A stretch of 64,000 nucleotides of DNA from an uncultured Porphyromonadaceae bacterium (lineage in GTDB: Bacteria; Bacteroidota; Bacteroidia; Bacteroidales; Muribaculaceae), in NCBI GenBank assembly GCA_947643165.1, contig CANRVB010000008.1, forward strand, positions 35,321-99,320. Reading direction: 5' to 3'. The notes under the pieces were generated by a model, which was given only the letters and a program-made list of their open reading frames with translations, was not told where the DNA came from and did no database searches. Made by a program: the position numbers and the translations under genes. Positions 35,254-44,200 of this stretch are shown piece after piece; position 1 is the first letter of the stretch, and each line of letters opens with the position of its first letter.

Positions 35254-36477
35254 TTAGCCCTTTTCGCCGACAGTTGCAATAAAATTTTCAGGCCGGTTTC
35301 CGAGCCATGTCAATTTTTTCCATAGCCATTCCAGCGGACCTTGCCTGTGTGTCCGCAGCCACGCTTTGCTGCAGGACAGTTGTAGCGCGAATATACATAC
35401 AGCTATTAGTGTGGATCCAAAAGCTCCGACAGAGTCCCACATGTTCAGGCCCCAGTGGTAATAGATAAAGACACCAATGATCGATTGTCCTATGTAATTG
35501 GTCAGGCTCATTTTCCCGTAGGGTATTATGAAGCGCTGCGCAGTGTATCCATGAGTTCCTTTGTGAAACCACAGCATAGTGAAACATGACACAAGTATGG
35601 TCATGAATGCGAAATTGAACAGCATGGGTATGGCTATGCAGTAGTAAGAGAGAACTGTGATATTGGCAATATGGCCTGGAACCAGTGTCTTCAGAGCGTA
35701 GAGCGGTATTGCGGCGGTTATTGCCAGAGCCAAGGCTTTTTTCCAGAACCGTCGGCTTGTGTCGCTGTCGACAAAAAGCTGGAGACGTCCGGCCAGCATT
35801 CCGAGCAGGAACAATGCCGGTGTCTGGAACAGCCGGCCGGCTTCTACCTGCCAGTAGTTGCTATATAGCTGTCCGTTCCATATATTGTTGGCCAATGTCT
35901 GCCACAAGTCGCCGGTGCGTCCCACCTGTTCCGCCGATGCGGCAAACTGTATGAACATAGAGTTGTTGTCGATGTATTCCGGATTGAAGAGTGCATATAT
36001 GATCTTACCCCAACAGTATGGTTGCAACATGAGTATAGCCGCAACTATCGCCACCGTCCGGTTGCTCCACCTTGAGGCCGGGATGAGCAATAGTCCGCAT
36101 ACAGCATACAGCAGCAGTATGTCGCCATTGTAGAACAGCGCGTGCAGCTGTGAAAAGCCGAACAACAACAGCATACGCCATGCAAAACGGCGTCGGAAGT
36201 CACATCCGCGTCGTCGGGCATTGCGCATCTGAATATAGAAACTGAATCCGAAAAGAAGAGAGAATGTGGCATAAGCCTTGCCTGCGAAAAGAAAATAAAT
36301 CAGTTCGGTAGTACGGCGACCGAGCGTTGCAAGCCATTCAGGTTCGGCTAAAGTAGCAGTGAATATATTGTAATGCTCAAGATTGTGCAACAAAACTATT
36401 GCGAGCAAAGCGAATCCCCGCAGAGCGTCGACAACCTCGAGCCGACCGGTTGTAATTTGCAGCTTAGTAGTATTCAT
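35254..36477 (-). CDS. DUF418 / YeiB-like integral membrane protein
   Basis: 407 residues. The N-terminal RLEVVDALRGFALLAIVLLHNLEHYN is the family opening, followed by about ten hydrophobic helices and a C-terminal half with WGLNMWDSVGAFGSTL. The DUF418 group is related to membrane acyltransferases (heparan N-acetyltransferase-like and acyltransferase 3), so transfer of an acetyl group across the membrane is possible. In this sialic acid locus, work on acetylated sugars is an attractive but untested idea. It lies 30 bases before the fusion esterase gene and after a hairpin following the epimerase. Confidence 0.8.
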   Translation of the reverse strand: MNTTKLQITTGRLEVVDALRGFALLAIVLLHNLEHYNIFTATLAEPEWLATLGRRTTELIYFLFAGKAYATFSLLFGFSFYIQMRNARRRGCDFRRRFAWRMLLLFGFSQLHALFYNGDILLLYAVCGLLLIPASRWSNRTVAIVAAILMLQPYCWGKIIYALFNPEYIDNNSMFIQFAASAEQVGRTGDLWQTLANNIWNGQLYSNYWQVEAGRLFQTPALFLLGMLAGRLQLFVDSDTSRRFWKKALALAITAAIPLYALKTLVPGHIANITVLSYYCIAIPMLFNFAFMTILVSCFTMLWFHKGTHGYTAQRFIIPYGKMSLTNYIGQSIIGVFIYYHWGLNMWDSVGAFGSTLIAVCIFALQLSCSKAWLRTHRQGPLEWLWKKLTWLGNRPENFIATVGEKG

Positions 36478-36504
36478 GGTGTAATCGGGTGATGTTGAAA
36501 CAGA

Positions 36505-36533
36505 GAGCCGCTGTCAATCAGTGGCAGCGGCTC
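36505..36533 (-). terminator. hairpin between the epimerase and DUF418 genes
   Basis: Stem GAGCCGCTG 36505-36513 with CAGCGGCTC 36525-36533. No strong U-run follows, so it may act as a partial terminator or mRNA stabiliser. Confidence 0.5.
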
Positions 36534-36549
36534 AGTAGATATTTCGGTA

Positions 36550-37761
36550 TTATCGGTTGTCAGATGACAGTATGTCATTGCATAGCATCATGCTGCGGAT
36601 CATCATGCGCGGAATGTGGAACGGACCCTTGAACAGGTTGCCCTTGGCCGGCTGTGCCACAGTGCCGTCGCGATGCAGATAGCCGAACCATTCGCCGAAG
36701 GCCGGATCCGGCAGATGCTCGTATGCCCAATCCGATGCCATACGGTGCAGATCAAGATAGCGGGTCTCACCCGTAGCCTTGAAAGCATAGAGTGTGGCTA
36801 TGATAGCCTCGGTCTGCGGCCACCAGAACTTCATGTCCTGGGAGTAGTCCTGATTGGGATATCCCTTGCAGTCAACAAAGTTAATTATGCCGCCGTATTC
36901 CTCGTCCCATCCGGCTTCCCATGCCCAGTCGAATATCTGAAGCGCAGTCTGCTGGAGTTTCTGATCCTTGCGGCGCAGGGCTTCTTCAAGTATGAACCAT
37001 GAGGTCTCGATGCAATGTCCGGGATTTACCGTGCGTCCGGCCAGAGTGTCGATAAGCTCTCCGTCGGGTGTCACCATCTCGAGGAGTGCCTTAAGCTCCG
37101 GGTGCATGAACCTGGTGCGGATAAGATCGAGCGACTGATCGGTCTGCTCATCAAGTATGGGGTCGATCTCGCCCTCGGGAAGAGCCCGGCGTACGACGGC
37201 TGCTGTGTTGATCAATATCATCGTTATACTGTGACCTATAGCCTGCATTGCCGGCAGATATTTTGGCTCCAGTATCCCGGGGGTGTTGACAAAGCGCACT
37301 ATGTCGCGGTAAAGGGCAAGAGCCTTGCGGGCATACGCCGGATCGTCGGCGGCTATGCTGTATTCGGCCATGGCTATAGCGGCAAAGCATTCGGAGAATA
37401 CATAGCGGCGCTTGCGCAGAGGAGTACCGTCGGCAGTCACCTCAAAGTACATACGTCCGTCCTTGTCGAAGCAGTGGGCTTCTATGAAGTCTATGCAGCT
37501 CTTCGACATTGTAAGATATTCGGGTGAAGGCTGCACATTGTTGTAGGCGTAGGCATAGATATAGCCGCAACGGCCCTGAAACCACACCGACTTGGTGCTG
37601 TCCATGAGCTTACCTTCGCGGTCGACACATGTATACACACCGCCGTTTACGGGATCTGCGCCATGTTCAAGCCAGAAAGGCAGTATATCGGTAGTCAGAT
37701 CGTGACGGTAGCGCTCGGCCCAGTCAGTAAGATAGCGGTTGATTGATTCTTCAGTCCACAT
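36550..37761 (-). CDS. nanE: AGE-family N-acylglucosamine 2-epimerase
   Basis: 403 residues, typical of the AGE (alpha/alpha barrel) family. Recognisable segments are FWLEHGADPVNGGVYTCVDREG, the GRCGYIYAYAYN region, HCIETSWFILEEALRR and FWWPQTEAIIATLYAF, with the conserved His residues near 243 and the C-terminal FHIPR. AGE enzymes interconvert N-acetylmannosamine and N-acetylglucosamine. In Bacteroides an AGE-type NanE follows the lyase step, which fits the nearby nanA and nanT. The symbol is by analogy. A -7-like TAAATTTG on the minus strand at 37799-37806 suggests its own promoter. Confidence 0.88.
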   Translation of the reverse strand: MWTEESINRYLTDWAERYRHDLTTDILPFWLEHGADPVNGGVYTCVDREGKLMDSTKSVWFQGRCGYIYAYAYNNVQPSPEYLTMSKSCIDFIEAHCFDKDGRMYFEVTADGTPLRKRRYVFSECFAAIAMAEYSIAADDPAYARKALALYRDIVRFVNTPGILEPKYLPAMQAIGHSITMILINTAAVVRRALPEGEIDPILDEQTDQSLDLIRTRFMHPELKALLEMVTPDGELIDTLAGRTVNPGHCIETSWFILEEALRRKDQKLQQTALQIFDWAWEAGWDEEYGGIINFVDCKGYPNQDYSQDMKFWWPQTEAIIATLYAFKATGETRYLDLHRMASDWAYEHLPDPAFGEWFGYLHRDGTVAQPAKGNLFKGPFHIPRMMIRSMMLCNDILSSDNR

Positions 37762-37798
37762 AAGGGATATTTGAGTTTGGTTATTTTCCGTTTTGTGG

Positions 37799-37806
37799 CA
37801 AATTTA
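37799..37806 (-). promoter_or_regulatory. -7-like element (TAAATTTG) of the epimerase gene
   Basis: Exact TAnnTTTG match on the minus strand, 37 bases upstream of the ATG at 37761; no clear -33 box. Confidence 0.45.
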
Positions 37807-37853
37807 TACCTTTTCCGGAAATCTGCCAACTATTTCTTATGTGAAATTGACGG

Positions 37854-38519
37854 TTACTGTATGGCGGTAAGTGCCTGCAGATTGCCTTGGGCTATGATGT
37901 CGATGAGAATAGGTTTAAGACCGCCAACGAAGCATTCTACAGCTATGACCATCAGTATAAGGCCCATCAGCCGCATCATCACGTTGTTGCCCGTCTCGCC
38001 TATGATTTTGTCGAGCTTGGTGGAGAAACGCAGTATGAAGTATGTCAGAAGATATATCGAGGCGATGGATATGAACAGTGTCAGCTTGAGGGGGATCGAC
38101 GATGCGTCTTCCATCAGCATTATGCCGTTGGCTATGGCTCCAGGGCCGCAGAGCATCGGGATAGACAGGGGAGTGATGGATATGTCGTCGGCATATACCT
38201 TGACCTCCTCGTCCTTGAGCTTGGTGTTGGAGTATTTTGCCTGAAGCATATCGAAACCGATCTTCAGGATTATGAAGCCGGCGGCTATGCGGAAGCCGTT
38301 GGTGGATATACCGAATATGCGGAACAGCAGCTGGCCTCCGATAGTGAAGATGATCAGTATCAGGAATGAGATAAGAGTGGCCCGGCGCACAATACGCGCT
38401 CTGTCGGTCTCCGTCATGCCTTGAGTCATCGACAGGAATACCGGCATAGTACCCAGAGGATTGGTAAGGGTGAAAAATGATGTCAGACAGATGAATGCGA
38501 ATGGCAATATACTCTCCAT
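37854..38519 (-). CDS. MarC/UPF0056 family membrane protein
   Basis: 221 residues from ATG at 38519 (MESILPFAFICLTSFFTLTN); an earlier start would precede the promoter. Six hydrophobic segments and the family stretch NPLGTMPVFLSMTQGM at the N-terminus, with PLSIPMLCGPGAIANGIML in the middle. MarC proteins have no proven transport substrate. It lies between nanA and the epimerase gene on the same strand, but has its own -7 element (TATATTTG, 38557-38564). Confidence 0.88.
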   Translation of the reverse strand: MESILPFAFICLTSFFTLTNPLGTMPVFLSMTQGMTETDRARIVRRATLISFLILIIFTIGGQLLFRIFGISTNGFRIAAGFIILKIGFDMLQAKYSNTKLKDEEVKVYADDISITPLSIPMLCGPGAIANGIMLMEDASSIPLKLTLFISIASIYLLTYFILRFSTKLDKIIGETGNNVMMRLMGLILMVIAVECFVGGLKPILIDIIAQGNLQALTAIQ

Positions 38520-38556
38520 AGTTAAGCTATGATTGGTTGAAATCTGAAATTTGCTG

Positions 38557-38564
38557 CAAATATA
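38557..38564 (-). promoter_or_regulatory. marC -7 promoter element (TATATTTG)
   Basis: Exact TAnnTTTG match on the minus strand, 37 bases upstream of the MarC ATG. Confidence 0.55.
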
Positions 38565-38648
38565 GTGATAATTTTTCTTTCGGAATGACAAATACTTAAC
38601 TATTGTTTTGAGATGTGGGCGTTACAAACTGAAAGTGCTGGAAAGCAA

Positions 38649-38681
38649 TGGATCCGGCCGCGACAAGGCAGGCCGGATCCA
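38649..38681 (-). terminator. hairpin terminator after nanA
   Basis: Perfect 11-base stem, 38649-38659 with 38671-38681, 11-base loop, between the nanA stop and the marC promoter. Confidence 0.75.
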
Positions 38682-38710
38682 CAGTGTGTCAGTATGGCTG
38701 AGTGTGATGG

Positions 38711-39640
38711 TCAGAGTTTGTTGCAGCGGCAGAAGAAGTCGATCGCGTCGAGTTCCTTGCGCATCTGTTCTTCTTCTTCATCGGTGATGTTGCGGAACGG
38801 TGTGCGGTTCGGACCCAGGTCAAGTCCCATCAGCTTCATGATGCGCTTGCCGCCCACTATGTTGCCACGATAGCGGCATATTACGTTGATGACGTCTTGG
38901 GCGAAATTCTGGTGCTCGCGGGCTTCTTCTATATCACCGCGCTTCCATGCGTCGATTATGGCTACCAGCTCACGTCCGTTGTAGTTGGTGGTTCCTCCTA
39001 TACCGCCGCGGGCGCCGCCCATGGCCAGACATGGCAGTATTGTCTCATCCTGTCCGTGGAGCATGTCGAATTTGCCGTCTTTGTACAGGCGGCACTGGTT
39101 GTACTCATACATGCTTTCGAAGGTATATTTTATGCCGGCAAAGTTGGGGACGCGGCCGTCTACCTTTTCAAGAAGTTCGGTCATCGGGAGGAAAGCACCG
39201 TTGAATGCCGGAATATGATAATAGTAGAAGGGTAGTCCGGGAGCGCCGGAGGCTATCTCCTCGATATATTTCACGAGTTCTTCGACACGGCCGATCTTGG
39301 GGAAGGGAGGAGCCATGGCGCCTATGCCCCAAGCACCTATCTCAGCGGCATGCTCGGCGAGTTTCTTGCTTGAACGCACGCAGCAGGAGCCTACGTGTAC
39401 GATTACCTTGAAATCATCCCAACCGCGGGTGGCGTCAACCCAAGCTTCGGCAAGCGCACGGCGCTCGTCGTCGGTCAACATATAACCTTCGCCCGACGAT
39501 CCGTTGATAAACACACCCTTCAGGCCGTTGCGCTTAAGCATTGCGGCATATTCGGGTATCGGTTCCAGATTCAGGTCTCCGTTGGGGTGGAACGGTGTGA
39601 AGGGGGCGTCGATGAGCCCCTCGATCTTTTCAAATTCCAT
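38711..39640 (-). CDS. nanA: N-acetylneuraminate lyase
   Basis: 309 residues, DHDPS/NAL aldolase family. The opening GLIDAPFTPFHPNGDLNLEPI and FINGSSGEGYMLTDDERR (the GGxxE/GSTGE-type substrate loop) mark the family. YYYHIPAFNGAFLP carries the catalytic Tyr, and the Schiff-base Lys is in GIKYTFES, about residue 167. The enzyme splits N-acetylneuraminate to N-acetylmannosamine and pyruvate in the cytosol. It lies 39 bases after the transporter gene nanT, and a terminator follows. Confidence 0.93.
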   Translation of the reverse strand: MEFEKIEGLIDAPFTPFHPNGDLNLEPIPEYAAMLKRNGLKGVFINGSSGEGYMLTDDERRALAEAWVDATRGWDDFKVIVHVGSCCVRSSKKLAEHAAEIGAWGIGAMAPPFPKIGRVEELVKYIEEIASGAPGLPFYYYHIPAFNGAFLPMTELLEKVDGRVPNFAGIKYTFESMYEYNQCRLYKDGKFDMLHGQDETILPCLAMGGARGGIGGTTNYNGRELVAIIDAWKRGDIEEAREHQNFAQDVINVICRYRGNIVGGKRIMKLMGLDLGPNRTPFRNITDEEEEQMRKELDAIDFFCRCNKL

Positions 39641-39679
39641 ATTGATTGTATTGCTGGTTTATTCTGTGTTGTTATTTGT

Positions 39680-40993
39680 TCATTCAGAGATAGTTTCGGC
39701 TTCGAGGGCCTCCTCCTGATCCTTGTCGTCGTATTTGGGCCGGAGTACGAGCAACTGGAGCGCGAGAGCGACAAGCAGGATGCCACCCATCAGGGCGAAG
39801 CACATGCCGAGTCCAACCGACTCGGCCAAGCCACCGAGCAGCTGTGTGGTAATGGCGCCCATTATCACGCCGAGCGAGTTCATGAAGCCGTAGGCCATGG
39901 CGCGTTGGCGCGATGACACGAACTGGCAGAGTATAGGCATGTTGTTGGCATCGAACATACCGTAGCCAACTCCGAAGAAGAGTCCTGCCAATACCGAGAG
40001 CCATGCGTTGTGGGCCAGACCTATCAGCACAAGAGCCGGTATCATCATGGCCAGACCTATGGCGCTTGTGAAGATGCGTCCGCGCACGTTGCGCTTTACC
40101 CAGCGGTCGCTCATGGGGCCACCTATCATCACGCCGATGAAGCTAGATACGGCTATGGTGAGTGTGGCCATCGGACCTGCCCATTCCATGCTCATGCCGA
40201 GATTGTCCTGGAACAGCGTGGGCAGCCAGTTTTTGGTGGCCCAACCGGGTATGGAGCTTGTTGCGAAGAAGAACAGGATGACCCAGAATGCTATGTTGCT
40301 GAAAACTACGGCAAACGACTGTATGATAGACTCTGAGTTGCGTTTTTCGGCCTTTACCTGCCGTTTGGCCGCAGGCAGGTCGTTTTTCTTTTCATGGAGA
40401 AGGAATATGAGGACAAGAGCGTAAGCGACGCCAATGATACCGAACCAGTGGAATGTCGACTGCCATGACCAAGTTGTGGCGACAAGCGATCCGAAGCCAC
40501 CCAGAGCCTGGCCGCAATATAGTCCGGTCATGTGCAGACCTATGGCCAGCGAGCGTCCTTTTCCCGTGAAATAGTCGGCTATGAGCGAGAGTGCCGAAGG
40601 TATGTAAAGGGCCTCGCTAATACCCATAATGCCTCTGAGCCACATGAGCTGATGGAAATCGGAGCAGTAGCCCATGGCGTAGGTTACGCCCGACCATACA
40701 CCCAATGATCCTACTATGAGCCATTTACGGCTCAGACGGTCGGCTATGGCTCCGGAAAACGGACTCGCTATGCCGTATATCCATAGAAATATAGCCATAA
40801 GTGCGCCGAAAGCTTCGGCATTGCGCAGCGCCGGTATGTCGTTGGCTATATTGCTCTGCATGGTCGACAGCATCTGCCGGTCCATATAGTTGAGCAGTGC
40901 CACCACCCAGAGGAGTCCTACGACTACCCATGGATACCAGCGGGATCTTTGAGCCTGTGCCTGAGGCAAGGCAGTGTCGGTTGGTTTTGTCAT
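39680..40993 (-). CDS. nanT: MFS sialic acid transporter
   Basis: 437 residues with 12 predicted helices. The N-terminus (ALPQAQAQRSRWYPWVVVG) is followed by the typical LLNYMDRQMLSTMQ first helix and the MFS loop GAIADRLSRKWLI. A shorter central loop is followed by the second six-helix half and a charged tail. Substrate is inferred from its position 39 bases upstream of nanA. In Bacteroides and Tannerella the inner membrane NanT is an MFS protein of this size. Regulation is unknown. Confidence 0.85.
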   Translation of the reverse strand: MTKPTDTALPQAQAQRSRWYPWVVVGLLWVVALLNYMDRQMLSTMQSNIANDIPALRNAEAFGALMAIFLWIYGIASPFSGAIADRLSRKWLIVGSLGVWSGVTYAMGYCSDFHQLMWLRGIMGISEALYIPSALSLIADYFTGKGRSLAIGLHMTGLYCGQALGGFGSLVATTWSWQSTFHWFGIIGVAYALVLIFLLHEKKNDLPAAKRQVKAEKRNSESIIQSFAVVFSNIAFWVILFFFATSSIPGWATKNWLPTLFQDNLGMSMEWAGPMATLTIAVSSFIGVMIGGPMSDRWVKRNVRGRIFTSAIGLAMMIPALVLIGLAHNAWLSVLAGLFFGVGYGMFDANNMPILCQFVSSRQRAMAYGFMNSLGVIMGAITTQLLGGLAESVGLGMCFALMGGILLVALALQLLVLRPKYDDKDQEEALEAETISE

Positions 40994-41065
40994 GGTTTCT
41001 ATCGTTCTTCAGATTTAGGTATTGTCATGTAAAAAGGGCAGTGCTGCGCCTGTCATGCTTCCGGA

Positions 41066-42106
41066 TCAGGATATCTCACCGCGTAGCGGTTGGTCGAAAC
41101 TTTCGTGGAGTGCGTGGCTTTCGAGTCCGCAACCAAGCAGAAACATCATTTTTGTTATTGCGGCCTCGGCGGTGGAGTCGCGACCGGATATCACTCCGGC
41201 CCCGGCCAGCTTGTCGCCTGCAACATATCGCTTCTGGACTCCGCCGTTCACACATTGTGTCACGTTGACTATAGTGAGACCGCGCTCTACAGCCTGGCGC
41301 ACTATGTTGTGAAACAGAGGGTCGGTAGGCGCATTTCCGGCACCGTATGTCCTCATCACCACACCTTTTATGCCAGGAGTGGCGAGCAGATGGCTCAATG
41401 TCGAGGGACGTATGCCCGGAAACAGGTCGACGAACATCACGCTTGTGTCCAGCCGGTAGTGGACTTTCAGATCTTCTCCAGGTTTCGGACGGAACAGGGC
41501 GTTCTCATTGAAGTGGATGTCGAGGCCTATCTTAGCCAACGGAGGGTAATTGTTGCTCTTGAAGGCGTTGAAACCTTCGGCGCTCATTTTTGTCGATCGG
41601 TTGCCTCGCCACAGATAGTTTTCAAACAGTATGGCCACCTCCTGCACCATCGGTTCGCCGGCAGGATTGACAGCGGCAGCTATCTGTACGGCCGTGATGA
41701 GGTTTTCCTCACCGTCGGTACGCACTTCGCCTATCGGAAGCTGTGAGCCGGTTATTATGACTGGCTTGCGCAGGTTTTCGAGCATGAATGACAGCGCGGA
41801 GGCTGTATAGGCCATTGTGTCAGTGCCGTGGAGTATGACGAAGCCGTCGTAACGGTCATAACGCTCCTTTATTACCCTGGCTATCTCTACCCAGCGGTCG
41901 GGATTCATATCGCTTGAGTCGATAGGTGGGTCAAACGATATGTTGTCAATGCGGTAGTCGAGCTTCTCCAGCTTAGGCACGTTGTCTATCAGGTGGCTGA
42001 AGTCGAAGGGCTGGAGCGCTCCGGTCTGCGGATTCTCAATCATGCCGATCGTACCGCCGGTATATACGAGCAGTATCCTGGCATGTGGCTTTGATATGAT
42101 TGGCAT
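41066..42106 (-). CDS. ansA: type I L-asparaginase
   Basis: 346 residues, no signal peptide, so cytosolic. The first threonine motif is VYTGGTIGMIEN (about 14-25) and the second ILHGTDTMAYTASALSF (about 95-110), both typical of AnsA. Later segments VVMRTYGAGNAPTD and GVISGRDSTAEAAITKMMFLLG complete the fold. It hydrolyses asparagine to aspartate and ammonia. It starts 15 bases after metG and lies 72 bases before nanT, so the group may be transcribed together. Confidence 0.93.
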   Translation of the reverse strand: MPIISKPHARILLVYTGGTIGMIENPQTGALQPFDFSHLIDNVPKLEKLDYRIDNISFDPPIDSSDMNPDRWVEIARVIKERYDRYDGFVILHGTDTMAYTASALSFMLENLRKPVIITGSQLPIGEVRTDGEENLITAVQIAAAVNPAGEPMVQEVAILFENYLWRGNRSTKMSAEGFNAFKSNNYPPLAKIGLDIHFNENALFRPKPGEDLKVHYRLDTSVMFVDLFPGIRPSTLSHLLATPGIKGVVMRTYGAGNAPTDPLFHNIVRQAVERGLTIVNVTQCVNGGVQKRYVAGDKLAGAGVISGRDSTAEAAITKMMFLLGCGLESHALHESFDQPLRGEIS

Positions 42107-42121
42107 GGCCTGTAAGTTAGG

Positions 42122-44164
42122 TTATTTCACCTGTGCGCCCGGAACGACGGGAGCTGTCGGTCCTATCACTACCAGGCTGCCGTCGGCATTTACAGCAGAG
42201 AGTATCATGCCCTGCGACTCTATACCCATCAGTTTGCGTGGGGGAAGATTGCTTATGAAGCATACCTGTTTGCCTATCAGATCCTCAGGCTGGTAGTAGG
42301 CGGCAATTCCGCTCACTATGGTGCGTTTCTCCATGCCGTCGTCTATCAGGAATTTGAGCAGCTTGCTTGCCTTCTTCACCTTGCTGCATTCGAGCACGGT
42401 GCCGACGCGGATGTCGCTTTTGGCAAATGTGTCGAAGTCCACATCGGCGGCCTGAGGTTCGGGCTTGAAATTTCTGATGACATTTTCCTTCTTGATACGC
42501 TCCAGTCGGTCGAGCTGTCCCTGGATTGTCTCGTCATCGATCTTCTCAAACAGCAGTTCGGCAGGAGCGAGAGCGGTGCCGGGTGCTACGGTCTGATCTT
42601 TGTCGGCCATGCTCCAGTCCAGACGGTCAATGCGGAGCATGTCGGCCAGTTTGCGCGAGCTGAACGGCATGAACGGCTCCATGGCGGCAGCCAGATTGCC
42701 ACACAGCTCTATGGCGTGGTAAAGTATGGTGCGTACGCGCTCCATGTCAGTTTTGGCCACCTTCCAGGGTTCTGTTTCCTGCAGATACCGGTTGCCGATA
42801 CGGGCTATCTCCATCATATCTTTCAGAGCCTCACGGAAGTGGAAAGTATCGATTGCGGCCGACATACGGCTGACAGCCTCCTTAACCTCTTCGCGGAGCT
42901 TTATGTCGATCGGTTCCGGTTGTCCCGGTTCGGGAACTATTCCATCAAAGTATTTATGGGTCAGGACAACAGCGCGGTTAACGAAGTTGCCGAGTATGGC
43001 TACGAGCTCATTGTTGCTGCGAGCCTGGAAGTCTGCCCATGTGAAGTCATTGTCCTTGGTCTCGGGAGCGTTGGCTGTGAGTACATAGCGCAGGGTATCC
43101 TGGCGGCCAGGGAAGTCGCGCAGATACTCGTGGAGCCAAACGGCCCAGTTGCGCGAGGTGCTTATCTTGTCACCTTCAAGGTTGAGGAACTCATTTGCCG
43201 GCACGTTGTCGGGGAGTTGGAAATTGTCGCCGTATGCCATAAGCATGGCAGGGAACACTATGCAGTGGAACACTATGTTGTCCTTGCCTATGAAGTTGAT
43301 CACGCGTGTCTCCGGATCTTTCCAGTATTTCTCCCAGCTGTCGGGCAGCAGATCCTTGGTATTGCTTATATAGCCTATAGGAGCGTCAAACCATACGTAG
43401 AGCACCTTGTCGTCGGCACCTTCCACGGGCACAGGCACACCCCATTTCAGGTCGCGGCTCACGGCACGAGGCTGAAGGCCCAGATCGAGCCACGATTTAC
43501 ATTGGCCGTACACGTTAGTCTTCCACTCCTTGTGACCTTCGAGTATCCATTGCTTGAGTGCATTCTCATAGCGGTCGAGGGGCAGGTACCAGTGAGTGGT
43601 CTCTTTCATGGTGACCGGCGAATCGGTCAGCGCCGAGCGTGGATTTATAAGCTCGGTAGCACTGAGACTGCTGCCGCAGGCTTCGCACTGGTCACCGTAT
43701 GCGCCGTCTTTTCCGCAACGCGGGCAGGTGCCGACTACGTAGCGGTCGGCCAGAAATTCACCTGCCTTCTCATCGTAGGGCTGCTGCGAGGTCTTCACTA
43801 TGAACTTGTCGTTGTCATAGAGGCGGCGGAAAAACTCAGATGCGGTTTTGTTATGAGTCTCAGAGGTGGTGCGGCCATACACATCAAACGATATACCCAG
43901 CTCATGCATCGAGTCACGGATTATTGCATGATATCTGTCGACGATATCCTGGGGAGTGACGCCCTCCTTGCGGGCTTTCAGAGTGATGGGCACACCGTGC
44001 TCGTCGCTTCCACCTACCATAATCACATCATCGCCTTTCATTCTCAGATAGCGCGCATAGATGTCGGCCGGTACATAAACACCGGCGAGATGACCTATAT
44101 GCACGGGGCCGTTTGCATAGGGGAGAGCGGTTGTTATCAGAGTGCGTTTGAAGTTCTTTTCCAT
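42122..44164 (-). CDS. metG: methionyl-tRNA synthetase
   Basis: 680 residues. Class I signature [20 protein letters not shown] is at 14-33, a zinc site is in [19 protein letters not shown] (about 147-165), and the KMSKS-type loop reads [12 protein letters not shown] (about 335). A C-terminal OB-fold tRNA-binding domain (about 575-680, [14 protein letters not shown]) is fused, as in many bacterial MetG. It charges tRNA-Met and initiator tRNA. It follows the M64 peptidase gene by 36 bases and precedes ansA by 15. Confidence 0.97.
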   Translation of the reverse strand: MEKNFKRTLITTALPYANGPVHIGHLAGVYVPADIYARYLRMKGDDVIMVGGSDEHGVPITLKARKEGVTPQDIVDRYHAIIRDSMHELGISFDVYGRTTSETHNKTASEFFRRLYDNDKFIVKTSQQPYDEKAGEFLADRYVVGTCPRCGKDGAYGDQCEACGSSLSATELINPRSALTDSPVTMKETTHWYLPLDRYENALKQWILEGHKEWKTNVYGQCKSWLDLGLQPRAVSRDLKWGVPVPVEGADDKVLYVWFDAPIGYISNTKDLLPDSWEKYWKDPETRVINFIGKDNIVFHCIVFPAMLMAYGDNFQLPDNVPANEFLNLEGDKISTSRNWAVWLHEYLRDFPGRQDTLRYVLTANAPETKDNDFTWADFQARSNNELVAILGNFVNRAVVLTHKYFDGIVPEPGQPEPIDIKLREEVKEAVSRMSAAIDTFHFREALKDMMEIARIGNRYLQETEPWKVAKTDMERVRTILYHAIELCGNLAAAMEPFMPFSSRKLADMLRIDRLDWSMADKDQTVAPGTALAPAELLFEKIDDETIQGQLDRLERIKKENVIRNFKPEPQAADVDFDTFAKSDIRVGTVLECSKVKKASKLLKFLIDDGMEKRTIVSGIAAYYQPEDLIGKQVCFISNLPPRKLMGIESQGMILSAVNADGSLVVIGPTAPVVPGAQVK

Positions 44165-44200
44165 CGTTGTGAAGATATATCTATGGATGTGTATTATGGT

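Noticed and set aside
39680..40993. Hexuronate-type assignment for the MFS transporter
   Set aside because: The sequence resembles several MFS sugar-acid carriers, but the 39-bp link to nanA favours sialic acid.
44165..44200. SAM riboswitch or T-box before metG
   Set aside because: The gap is 36 bases and shows no such structure.
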